The notes under the pieces are model-generated. The model ran no database searches. It was not told the origin of the DNA and worked only from the letters and a program-made list of their open reading frames with translations. The position numbers and the translations under genes were made by a program. Positions 24,089-35,824 of a stretch of 64,000 nt of DNA are shown here, one piece after another. How positions within the stretch are numbered: position 1 is the stretch's first letter; each line of letters starts with the position of its first letter. The DNA comes from Gyromitra esculenta (Eukaryota > Ascomycota > Pezizomycetes > Pezizales > Discinaceae), in assembly GCA_038503075.1 (NCBI GenBank), contig JBCAML010000003.1, positions 3,534,001 to 3,598,000 on the forward strand, read 5' to 3'.

Positions 24089-27000
24089 TTCACGCCTTGT
24101 TACTTTGGTTATTTCTTTTGTTGGCAATGGGGTTTCTCCTTGGTTCGGTTTTTGGCGGGGCTCGGGCAGACATGGGTGAAATGCGCAACGGCGTTAGAAT
24201 GATTTTTCTAGTATTGACGGGATGTTTACTGCTCTTAACTTACAATATTAACTACTAGTATTACTTCGCTAATGCTCTCATTACACTCTTTGTTCTATTT
24301 CTGATTACTTATTTACCACCACATTGATAATCTCCCTCATGATTTATCTTCCCGGCGATAGGGATCAAGACTGAAAATCGGCTTTTTTTTCTTTCCTTAT
24401 TCTACCTATAAGACATGTAATATCAAAATATCTGGCGTTCCATTTTTCTTTCTTTTTTTTCCCTTTCAAATTCACTATTTTCCGGGTGTCATCGGTATAT
24501 CTTACCCAATAAATCCTTCTATAGGCATATATATCATGCCCAATAGTTTAAATATTTCATAGACAATAGTTTCGATGGAATAGGAATGCGATCTATTGCA
24601 GCAAGAGCTTAATTTAACCATGTTCATTATGATATCGTCCATCCCGGGATAACCTTTTTGTATCATCTACGGGTCCTCTTCTCGTACACAAGTCGCCGAC
24701 CCCCTTCTCCTTGTCGCCTAGGGTGGAACTCCCAAATAGCAGAGGGTGGCAGGTTCGGATGAACGGTTGGGGAGGGAAAATAGGCAATCTAATCAGCTAT
24801 TTACAAGCATTCTCGATCTTCTACTCGTAGTTCTCCGAGGAAGAAAACGTGGTTCTGAATCGTGCTCAGGGGGGGAGGCTTCTGGGTGGATGAATCATGA
24901 CTCGCCACCTGATCTAGTTTGGTATTCAAATACTTTCGAGATCTCCATTTTGTGCGCCCTCCGGCCAAGAACCCAGGCGGAAATAAATCCTGGCAAATAG
25001 AACTCCCCCTTTAATCGCCCCGGAGCTTTGTTGTAACGATTCGAAAAGCCCAGAACCAGGACGCAGGCATAGTGGGAAAAAAAGTCTCACCACGAAAAAT
25101 CTAGACCCAGGGGTTGCTTTGCTGTGTTGCTATAAATTTAGGTCTGTGCCGAATGGTGATCACTGAATTAGAAAATTTTCCGAGATTGATCGACGAATGC
25201 CTTTTTTTTTTTGGCCTTCAAAAATGCTAATTAGCAGAGGCAGGGATCATTGGAGGACTTTTTATTCGAAGGGATCGTCGACAGGGTTTCATAGTTGATC
25301 GTGAATACTATAAGGCAGGGATAAAAGAAAATGAGATGGGGGAAAATCGCCGACATTTTGCGATGTCTGTGACCTTAGTGGTATCTGTGTCGCGCACAGT
25401 CCGTGAGGTCAATGTCTTAAAGACCTTGCGGTGACTGGGGGTGAGGGTGGTCACAAATTGGGCAGGTTTGTTTATATCGATATGTAGTTATCATACCACC
25501 CCCATGTATGCACTCGCTCGGCGGGATGGCGCCATACTGTTCTAGCTTGCCTGAGAAGAGGAAAAAGAAGAAAAATCTCTTTTTTTTTTGTACAAGTGGA
25601 ATGAATGAGGTGTATCAGCGACCAAGTGAATACCCTTGGATAACGTTAACGAGAGTCATGAGAATTTGGGGTTTTCGATGACCCAGAAATGTCTCAGTCT
25701 CTCGAATGGACTCTGAGGGACTCTATCGGAGGATACCGTTCATCAATATGGCTACGTATACTATACTAGCCTCTATAGGGGATGAATTACCTGGGAATCC
25801 GGAATGCTCCATGACATGTGTTTCGTATTCTGGAGGCGCAGGAATTAGGTCTCTTTCACCCTTCACGACTCCCCAATTACGACGTGTAAGCCTTCCCGAG
25901 TTGACGCGCAGCTCAACGTCATAACAAGGTTTCCCGTGCCCAGTTGTTTTGGCCAAGTTTATTGGCCAGTCAGTACTGAGGTTTGCTTCAATGGTTGTCC
26001 TGAGGCCGAAGTCATGAAACACTGATTTCCTTTGTCCTCGATATAGAGTTTTTGGATTTCGCCCCACGGATAGCCATCTTGAAAGCCTCCCAGGGAGCCC
26101 GGATAACAATATAATCGTGGTTAGTACCTGATTGGATTGGTTTACACATTTGTTTCAACGATCCATCCTTGATCAAAGGACCCGGGCTCGAGGCGGGCGA
26201 CGCTAGTGGGTTATCTTACAGGGCGGTGATTCGATTCACCAGTCCAATTCGCCTAGATCTGACAAATTCAACGTGGACCGATTCTACCGGCCTAGACATG
26301 GGATGAGATTGGGCATTTCGTTTGCCACCCCATGTTTATTTTTTATTTTTTATTTTTTATTTTTTATTTTTTATTTTGGAGGGTGGTTCACGTGCCTGCT
26401 ATATCCTGCATATCGAGATGTTGGAATCATGTACGACAGCAACGGTCAGATTTCTTTTTTCTCAGATGCTTCTCGATCAGCAGAATCTCGTGAAGGGAGC
26501 AACATGGAGAAGTGAGATTTCTTACCTCAGTAGCCTTTCCGATATTGGGACCCTCATTTAGGGGGAACATCCGGGCTGCAAGTGTGATTGATGGTGGTGT
26601 GAGTTGGCAGCCATGATCTTCATCGGAAGTTCTGTTATCTCGATAACCTTTGGCTGCATGTTCAAGGCGGTGGGCTGTCATATACGCTAACAAACTCGAG
26701 TTCACGATGTGTTAGGTTGTTCATATCTCCAACTCGCTGCGCACCGGAGGAATGTCTACCTTTTTTCAGGCTACATGACTATCTCGATGTGCCTATGCAC
26801 GAGTAAGAGAGAAAGCCGAAGGATACGAAGCCTTGGCTCTGCCTCATAGATGGATATGACCTACTGAGTAAGATGTAATGACACATATCCACTCAGCCAA
26901 GCTATTTTTATCACGCGGTCAGAACCTGCTGGCAAACGCTGAAGTTTGCTTGCTTGCTCTAAACCCAACCATCTGATAAGCTCTCAACCGATGTCTTCTT

Positions 27001-29122
27001 CCTTAAATCCGATGCCCGCGGCTTCAATCTCAGAGTTCCTGTCAGTTCCGCGGGGCTTGGTGCTACTCGCAGGCTACTAATGCATGTGCCCGTGCCAAAA
27101 CAGCCGCAAGATCGATCGAATTTAGCTAAAACCAGTGGAGGTACAAGCTATCTCAGCCCTCCGAGATTTGTATCGAGTATTCTCAAACCAGCTTAAAAGT
27201 GGTGAACTAGAGCTACATGTAGTCAAAGATATACCCGGAGTAGGCAAGTTTAGGGATTGGTGAAATCACGACATATCACTCGAAGATATCGATCACTGGA
27301 AGCTGAAATCCTGCGACAACCCTTCAAGCCAACTCCCGAGACTGAGTCTTATCTTGGTAAAGATAGCCTTAATAGTACAAATAGCCGGATAATGAAAGGT
27401 CGGTTTATTCTCTCACCTACTAAAATAGAGCAAGGCTTGTGTCTCCAACATGGACTTATTTGCCAGGAGTTATTTCAGACGGCAAGTGTTGAAAACGCCC
27501 GACGAAAGATGTACGAATAGTCTTTAAACGTGCGGCTCCAAGTCAATGAGTAATCTACTAACTATAACTCGCACAACCAACCCTCTGGCTTCTCCTAAAT
27601 GTATTTTTTTTCGTCTTTTGGATATATTGGGTGCATGGCTTGGCATTTAACGGATGTCACTAGGCTTTAAGACATGATTCATGCGCTGGGATGGCGTAAT
27701 CCCGAGAACTGCATACATGTATGTATGCACGTCGAAAACCACAAGACCGTCCGTTATGCTGTGGGGTTCGATCATTTCCGCCGGCATGCCACGTGACAAG
27801 CGCAAATACCATCGCATCGCCCAGAGTGATTTGTACTATTTAAGTCAGGCCCGTGCCGATGAGAAAAGTCTAGATTTATTGCAACCCCCCACCATCACTA
27901 CCACCCGTATTTGCTTTTATTAGCAGCATACGCGCTAGAGGGATCTTTTGCTTCACTGTTCAAAATAGTCATGAGATAACCATGAGAATACGGTGCAATA
28001 GCTACGTTTCAGATCCTCCCTCCCAATAACCGTGATGTCCATTTGGCCAGCCCCCAACAGCGAAAGAGCCGCAATTTTATTCTATGGCGCTATTCCTGCG
28101 AATAGGCTGGGAAAAACGTATTTTTTTTTTTGTGATATGACATTTACTTCTGAAATTCCTTGGGCGATAATCTTGCTGTTTATACGAGCAGCCGTTGATC
28201 CTTCCTGCCAAAACGATAGCCCTTGTAGGATGCTGCGACGCTCCTACGTGCCTGGTAGCTTGGCCCGGCTTTGTTACTTAGTACGTGTATAGCCTTGCTG
28301 CTGTAATATATGTGTTGGACATATGGTAATGGACATAGGCTCTTATCCAAATGGGCGAAGCCTCGTAAGTGAGAGCTCAGAGCTTGAGCCCTTACATTGA
28401 TACTATGAAACGGCTGCAGGTGGCAATTGACTTCTGCTCTCTAGCCAAAGTCACGAGGTCCGTGCATCTGTTAGCACGTCCAGTTTCTCACTGAGCAATC
28501 GGGTTGTTAACTTACTTCGCTTGCCGCCGTGGGATCACTGCGCTTCACTTACGTGTTTCTCCCTGTCTATGACTGAGTTTAGCAGGTTTCTAAATGGGTT
28601 TGAGTCCAGGTCTTAGGGCTCTGATTAGTATCGTGGGGATTTATTTACTACATGGGTCAGTAGTGGCAAGCTCGGGGTGGTCTAGAGAACGATCTTCGGG
28701 GTTTCTCTCCGTTTAGGTTCGATAAACCGGTCGAGATCTGTCTAAGTATCTTGCTATTTGGAAGCGGTGACGAAGAGCCATCTAGACTACGTATGGCCGG
28801 GCTCTGTAGTCTAGAATATGGTGTAGTAAACATACGTGTTTAGCGTGTCTTAGGGAAATGAAATACTGACTTACTTACACGTATCCATATCACGTTACAG
28901 GCGGGAGTTCCCTTTACCAGAGCTTTTCTCGTGCTTCCAGAATACCATCGATCCTTCCTATGACAGCTCTAGGCAAATACGTATAGGCTATATGCTACAT
29001 TCGTCATCTGAATCATTCTTCAGATTTGTAGTCGTAGATGTTGCCAAGGATTGCGGCTCTGCAGAAGCTTATCTTGACTTTCCCCCCCGTTATCATCACC
29101 ATCGACCCCATCACCACCCAGA
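24089..29122. other. Large gene-poor region, possible eroded exons
   Basis: About 5 kb without a gene I can defend. On the minus strand, a frame at 26530-26705 (ending KATE before a GTAAGA donor) and a 128-codon frame at 25723-26109 look somewhat protein-like, but I could not join them into a continuous product, and no family is recognisable. They may be a decayed gene. The region contains the ATTTTTT microsatellite at 26335-26377 and TACATGTA palindromes at 27214 and 27714. The final 100 bases before 29123 probably include the promoter and leader of the guanine deaminase gene. Confidence 0.5.
26335..26377. repeat. ATTTTTT microsatellite, 5 units
   Basis: Perfect 7-base periodicity (one A followed by six T) over five units plus partial flanks. 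Confidence 0.95.
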
Positions 29123-31198
29123 ATGCCAGCACAATTCCCACCGCATGATAGTCCTCCTGTGAAGTATATTATTCATGGGACTTTTATTGATGCACCCTCG
29201 CCTACGGCTCTTCGGGTCCGCGGAAATTGCGAGATTGTCGTTGATGTGACTGGGAAGATAGAATCAATTACAGATATCGACAAGGGCAAGCTAAGTAAGG
29301 GAGTGGACGATAAAGGGGTTTGCTATATAAAATTGAAAGAAGGGCAGGTTATATGCCCTGGCCTGGTAGATTGTGTGCGTATATATTGCTATGCCTCCTT
29401 CAAGAATAACTTCTAGAAATGGAGATGTTTAATGTTTAGACGGTGAAATTTAAAGCATGTGCAGTTAGTTTCCTTCCTTGCTTTATCTACTTGCCGAAAA
29501 CCGAATAGAGAGGTTTTGCTTAATTTATTCTTACTCCTCGGCGGTTTCGTTTGGAAAGTGCACCACAGTTTCAACAGTTAGGAACAAAGACAGATGTGCC
29601 GCTAGTTGAATGGTTAAACCAGTTCGTAATCATACTCCCATCTATTAAGGTTGAAAACTGTGGAGTTTAAAGCGCTCTATAGGTATACTTTTCCAGCGGA
29701 AGCGGCATTTATTGATCCTGTCCATGCTTCGAAAGTATATACCTCTCTCGTTCGCCGTTTACTGCGCAACGGCACAACCACAGGTATCCATCTACACAAA
29801 AAAGCATTCTGCATTCTCATTTACTTAAACGCTCGTTTACTCTTTACGATTTATAGCACTCTACTTCGCGTCGAACCATCTCGCCGCGACTAAAGTCCTC
29901 GCCGAGCTTTGCGTAAAACACAACCAACGAGCTTTCGTCGGAAAAACATGCTCCGACCAGTTCCTGCCAGACTATTACGTGGAGACGACAGAATCTTCAT
30001 TAGAAGATACAGAAAAGTTCATTTTATTCTGCCGGGAAAGCTTAGCAGGTGATGGACTAGTGCAGCCTGTTATCACGCCACGTTTTGTATACTTCCTAAT
30101 CTTTATATTGAATCTGGAGTTTGTGCTCATAGTTTAACCATGCGAAGGTTCCAACTTGCTCTCGAAAGCTTTTGGAAGGATTGGGTTCTTTGGCGAAGAA
30201 ATATAATTGCCATGTTCAGAGCCATGCTGCGGAATCGATTGATGAGGTTGCTTGGGGTGCGTATTTTAGGGTTTAAATCATCCTATACTTGGCGGTGGGC
30301 TATAAGCTGATCATGAGTTGTTGTAACATACATGTAATAGTGTCCGGATTGTACCCTGATGAGAAACGCGATATTAGGATTCTTAAGGATGTTGGTTTAC
30401 TTACAGACAAGACAGTTCTTGCTCACTGCTGTCATCTTCACGATTCAGAAGTTTCTGAAATGGTGCGGGCAGGGGCTGCAATTACTAGTTGCCCGTATGT
30501 AATCGTATATTCCCCCCCACTTTATACTTGGCTTATCTAGAAAAGGGTGGATAAAGGCTGAATTATCACAGATACTCAAACATCCTCTTCGCTCGCGCTA
30601 CTGTCCCAGTCCCATACTTCAAGTCCTTGGGCCTCAAAATTTCCCTGGGCACCGACATTGCTGGCGGTAATATATCTTCTCTCATCCTATACTATTTTAG
30701 CAGCATGGGTGGCTATTCTAAAAATTAATAGGCATGTCATCATCTATCTGGACTAACATCCGACTTGCCACGCTCCAAGATCGAATCGACTCGTTCTCGC
30801 CGCCTTCATCTCGTTCCTCGGATCCCCATATTCCCGACCCTGAATCTGAGCCTGTAGTGAAAGAAAATTGGACAGTGGATTACAAGTACGCCTTTCATCT
30901 CGCGACCGTTGGCGGCGCGGAAGCGCTGGGCATTGAAAAGGAGGTTGGGGCCTTTAATGTTGGGATGAAGTGGGATGCGTTATTGGTGGATTATGGACTT
31001 GAGGATATGGCTTTTGACGCTTTCGAAGGTTCAGGAGGGCAGGAATTTGATGTGGTGGATGGGTTTGAGAAGTTTGTTAATTGTGGGGATGATAGGTGAG
31101 ATGGATCCCCCTGGGTGAGCGGTTTGGATACTAATCTTTTGGGCAGAAATATCGTTAGGGTTTGGGTGAATGGGAAGACCGTCTGCCAGAGGGATTGA
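29123..31198 (+). CDS. GUD1: Guanine deaminase (10 exons, including an 8-nt microexon)
   Basis: Zinc-dependent cytosolic hydrolase converting guanine to xanthine, feeding purine catabolism. The model has 475 residues in ten exons: 29123-29374, 29456-29463, 29559-29621, 29683-29783, 29857-30086, 30148-30256, 30341-30494, 30572-30666, 30732-31095 and 31147-31198. All introns are GT-AG and the frame closes exactly. The 8-nt second exon (CATGTGCA) is needed: with it, exon 1 ending GLVDC continues as HVHAPQFQQLGTKTDVPLVE, giving the metal-binding HxH (H85, H87). Other family blocks are YTFPAEAAFID, NGTTTALYFAS, VITPRF, CHVQSHAAES (H244), TVLAHCCHL, TSCPYSN and LGTDIAGGMSS (D334). The end, NCGDDRNIVRVWVNGK, matches the animal enzyme closely. 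Length is normal for the family (about 450-490). Confidence 0.96.
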
Positions 31199-32963
31199 GG
31201 GATAACTGTTATATTTGAGAGTGCCGTAAACGGAGCTTGGATAATGGTCAGAGCGACTCGTAAATGGAATTCTAGCTCTTTTATCGATTTATTTAGTACT
31301 ATCTCGTTGTGTCTATAGCTTCCTAGTTTCCACTGGAAACCACGTCCAAGTCAAAAGAGATGAAAAACGAGTCTTAATCAATTTTTTTTTTTAACTTAAG
31401 GTACAAGAATTCGTGTTTTCCAATCCACTTACTCTAGGTGATATCAAGCATAATTTAAATAAATCTTGATGCAACAACGAGTGACAACTTGTGATTAAAA
31501 TAAATGATAAGTCAGCGACACTACGGATATCAAAGAACCCGAAGTAACTACGTGAGATAAGCTAAGAGCCCCACTCCAGCCAGCCCCCAGCCCTCAGGCC
31601 CCAGCGCCCTAAAGAGGCTAGACCAACACACACAGGCATGAGCGAGTGATTTTTCATGATCAATAGCCTTCACCACCTAACTCTAGACTTCCCAACCGCA
31701 AACCTCAAGCTGCGCACCCAGCACTAATATTCAAACCTTAACCACACTCCATTAATTCCAACCAACCCTCCAGACCACACCCGCAGTCACACTCCGTCAC
31801 TCGTCCCTTCGCCCCAAACACAAAACCCGACCACCAGTCATCAGACTCGCCTCAAAAAATAAATACAATGCGTAATATACCCTCAGCCTCATAAGCTACC
31901 CCTACTATAAAGCGCCACCCTAAAAAATAGTATACCCACATTTCGCACAAACCCCTGTGAGAGCCTCATCAACACCACGTGCTCTGCCGTGATCCCGCTC
32001 TTTGTATCCTCCAACACTAGACTACACTACTGTATACCACAATACAACTTGCCGCGACCTAAATCTATCAGTTCCTCCCCCTTCCCTCTTGCTTTTTAGA
32101 AATGGTGATGTGTACTAACTGTTGTAGTGTTTAGTTGCGCGTGCGATATTGAAGATATCCTGTTCTGTATCTGTCTGGTGCTGCCGTTCGTTTCATTTAT
32201 CGTTTTCCCGTTCATATTTCCGTTTTGCTTGCTTTTTGGTATTAGTTGGTTTGTGCTGTGGTTTGCTTTTGTTTTGGGGGAAGACGAGGTCGAAGATGAA
32301 GTTTAGGCAGTATGGGAGTAGGAAGGGCTACAGATAATCCATCCTTGACGAAGAATGTACATTCAGTTTGGGATGTATTGGATCTCAAGTAGAGCGGTCA
32401 AAGGATCCCAAAAACGTCACATCGAAACCACTCAAAGCTCATTAGATGCAACATGATTAAGCGTTCATCATCTTATTTGTCCATCCGTCCTATTCGTCCA
32501 TCCGTCCTATTCGTCCATCCGTCCTATTCGTCCATCCGTCCATCCGTCCATCCACCCATCCACCCATCCATTAGCTCGCCTACCTACCTCCCAGCTTGGA
32601 TACAATCAAGCAACAAAAAACCCCAGAGTCGTCACAAGGAAAGCAGAACGATAATAATAAAGCAGAACACCCAGTTATTCGGAAATGACTTTTTTTCTTT
32701 CATTTTTTCATGCTACCTCAAGGCTCCTCGAACCGCTCCGCCAACCCTCCAGAACGACCTCCCCCCGTTGATAGTAAGCAAAAACCCTCTTAAACAAGTA
32801 ACACCGTTCAACCAAAATCAGCGACCTAATATCTCCCAAATCCCTATTAGCTCACAACGCCCCGCCTAGAAAAGAAATACAAAATCACACAAAGCGCGAT
32901 TTTCCTCCCCAGGACTCTCTATTGGAACTTTGTGGATTTATTTTGCGAATAAAGTCGTATCAT
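31199..32963. other. Convergent intergenic region with minisatellite
   Basis: About 1.8 kb between the guanine deaminase and the AIM24-family gene. The stretch 31540-32100 is C/A-rich with few G. The minisatellite at 32479-32571 lies here. Open frames at 32149-32337 and 32453-32869 are made of low-complexity sequence, and I do not regard them as genes. Confidence 0.6.
32479..32571. repeat. Minisatellite, 17-bp then 8-bp units
   Basis: About three copies of a 17-bp unit (CGTCCATCCGTCCTATT) run directly into shorter CCATCCGT and CCATCCAC units of 8 bp. The two periods share the CCATCC core, which suggests slippage of one ancestral array. Confidence 0.9.
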
Positions 32964-34344
32964 CTACTGACCGGCAGGCATATGGGTCGCAAGCCATTGA
33001 CCAAAGGCGACTGGGTTTCTTGTTTGGATGAAGACCGTCCCAGGGCCTATACGTACGATACAGGTTAGTATGAGGAAAAAGAAATCTTGACACGAGGAAC
33101 CGAAAAGCATACCAGTAAACCGACACACTAAACCTTCCTGCGCGGTCATGCTACTGATGATCCCACCGCTCGCAACGCGCTCGATGGTGTACTTGCAGTT
33201 CCAAGCCACTAAATGATCGTTATCCACGATATATTGTTCGTTCGCCGCCATCTATTTCACCCATAACGTCAGTATCATCGGCCAGCTAATACAATCTCGA
33301 TTTCGGAATCAAGCTTGCTAGCGCCCTACATTCTTCTGGATAATTGCGCCTAAACTGGTCACAAACAAGACACCCTGTCCGGAAATCTTATACACGAACA
33401 AGCCCTCTCCAGAGAACATTGCCTTTCCAAACCCCTGGGACTTGTAATCCTTTACGACTCCCTGTGTGCACGATAGGAAAGCATCCTTGCCTACGCTCCA
33501 AGTCTGTTGCCCGTCGAGTCGAATCGGCACGATGTCACCAAGCGCGGCGGGGGCAAGGAGAAGCTCTCCAGGTCCCGTATATGTTGATTGTGCCATCTCA
33601 CCACCGGCCATAAGTTTCTTGAGCGAGAATTTAACGGAACCCTTGAGGGTGACAGTGGGAGCCATGGCAACCATTGCGCCTATTTGGGTTAATTATGGTG
33701 TCCCGGAATTGGAGCTTGTGCTAGGAATAGTTTATGTAAAACGGGAGTATACGTACCAGGCTTAGCAGTAACTGGGCATCCATGAGCTAGCTGTAGTGTC
33801 AACAATGTGTTTGAGTCCCTGTGGTCAATGCGATAACTCCCGCCGTTGAAGCTTCCTAGAGTATCTGTAATTGTATTCCCAGATGATCCGGCCGGCACGT
33901 GCACCGCCTGGCTCGGCGGCCCTGCGCGTGACGGATCAAACGCAGTTTGCTGGGGTGGGAGCGACATCCTCTGCTGGCTTTGGTCCGCTTGTGGAGGAGG
34001 TGGATATGACTGCTGGTGTTGTAGTGGGGGTGGAAAGGTTTGCTGGTGCTGTAGCGGGGGTGGATGACCTCCTTGACCATATTGTTGTTGCTGCTGCTGT
34101 TGGTTACCTGAAGGAGGGGGAGGGTAATATTGTTGTTGGGAATTAGCAGAGGAGGCTGAAGCTGGTGGAGGGGGATATTGTTGCTGTTGAGGCGGAGACC
34201 CAGGGTAACCAGATTTTTCGTTGGCTGGAGGAGGTTAGTGGAGGGTCTGGGGGACGAGTGATATATAGACATACGTGGTGGATAGTAGGGAGTTCCCTGA
34301 GAAGGTGAGCCAGCATAGTTGGGTGGTGGGGGAGCGCCGGACAT
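32964..34344 (-). CDS. AIM24-family (TIGR00266/DUF124-like) protein with Pro/Gln-rich N-terminus
   Basis: 369 residues in five exons: 34275-34344, 33757-34224, 33330-33679, 33113-33251 and 32964-33046, all in frame. Residues 1 to about 130 are Pro/Gln/Tyr-rich and low-complexity. From about residue 140 the sequence follows the AIM24 beta-helix family. It starts with [20 protein letters not shown] and continues through [16 protein letters not shown] and [17 protein letters not shown]. The next blocks are [15 protein letters not shown] and [19 protein letters not shown], the conserved Gly-rich closing motif. Yeast Aim24 affects mitochondrial inner-membrane organisation, but this soluble-looking variant has no clear presequence, so its location is open. 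The gene converges on the guanine deaminase across 1.8 kb. Confidence 0.9.
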
Positions 34345-35824
34345 TTTGAATTGTTTTTTTAGGTGCCTGGAGAGTTAGATTAGTAGTAGATTCGATATTG
34401 AAGGTTGATTTTCGTTGTTTGTGGTTGAGCTGGCAACCTCCTCTCCCAATGGCGGGGCAGTGTGACTCTGCTGCAAAGAACACGGGGATATGGAAACTCA
34501 CGGAGAGGGATTACAGCTAGGAGATAAAAAAGATCACGAAGAGATGAGATGATCTGAAGAGTAGATGCAGATGAACGAGCAGAGGGAGAGAAGGAAGAGT
34601 CAAGGGGAAGCGGAGAGAAGGCTGAATATGTAGCACCAGCAGTCACCCTCTTGTGTAAACCACGGTTCCGGACGGGCTGCTGGTTCTCTTGTGTCTGTCT
34701 CTCATCTCCTCCCCACCACCACCGTGCGACAAACCACTGTGGCCGCAGTTGCAGTGGGCTGCAGAGGCGAAGGGGCTGCCGGGCGCAACGTGACACGCAT
34801 TCCATGCTGTGATCATCCAACCAGCAGGCGGAGCAACTGATGGGGGCGGCAGTGCTGGACGAAATCCGCTAGCCGCCACACACATTCAAGAGTGATCTGC
34901 ATCGTGCTAGACAGGTCTTTTTTATCCACCTTCATCGGCGCCGAGCGATTGAGGGAAAACGGGTAATTTGGAGTGGCATTGATCGAGTGCTTCTCCATGA
35001 AGTGGTTTCATTGCTGACGTTGCCTACTCCGTTGCATGTAGCCACTAGCCAGCTTCTCTTACCCCGCCCAGTAGGCAGAGCAGGCTGCTGGAGGTTAGAG
35101 TTGCCGGCGTCTATCTATGACTCTACTCTAATTCTCGCTTCGTATCCGTGAGTTGAGGATGCATTCCTCTTCAGCCGCACCGATATGCAGCGGCACTCGG
35201 GATGCTTCGCTCTAATCTCTGTCGCTAATCCACGCCTGGACACGTTGTTCACTTCATTCCTGACTGGATCCTTGCACCGTGGCAGGGCGGCAGGTAGGGC
35301 AGCATTGAAAATTGATGCGATCTGTGATGTGAGCTGCATCAGGCACTGTATTGAATTTCTTTCTCTCTCTTTCTCGGCGAGGGGGATTGGATCGCGAGTC
35401 CATACTGCTGGAGAGAACACACGATCTTGGTATTTACAGCCGACGGGACTTTCTGGTTCGAGTGGTACGTCATTTAAGCCGCAGGATGCAGTCAAGCCAC
35501 ATCTATTTCAGGTATACTTGTTACCCGGCTCGAAATCAGCTGATTTTATTGGATCCAGCCACAGCGCCTCAACGCCACATTTCCCGTGTTCGCTACCTCG
35601 TCCCGCTATTGGCCGTGGCAGCAGCCATTCACCCCTGTGCCCTGAACTCATCCCTCCAACGTCAGTCAACTCGCGAGAAACAGCTTGTTCCTGTCAACTC
35701 TTCCACACACCTCCCCCCGCCTGTGCAGGAGCATCTTCCGGAATCAATATAGCTGGCTTAACTACTAGCTTGATTGCAAATACCAAACAGACCTACACAG
35801 TTGGGGTCTCTTCTACCACGAAAT
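34345..35824. promoter_or_regulatory. Divergent promoter region
   Basis: About 1.5 kb between the AIM24-family gene (minus) and the calponin-homology gene (plus). Several short frames exist in both directions without features. The last 250 bases before 35825 are C/T-rich, as is usual for a fungal core promoter and leader. Confidence 0.4.

Noticed and set aside
26224..26246. T-arm-like hairpin around GGTGATTCGATTCACC
   Set aside because: Near-palindrome only; no cloverleaf could be built around it.
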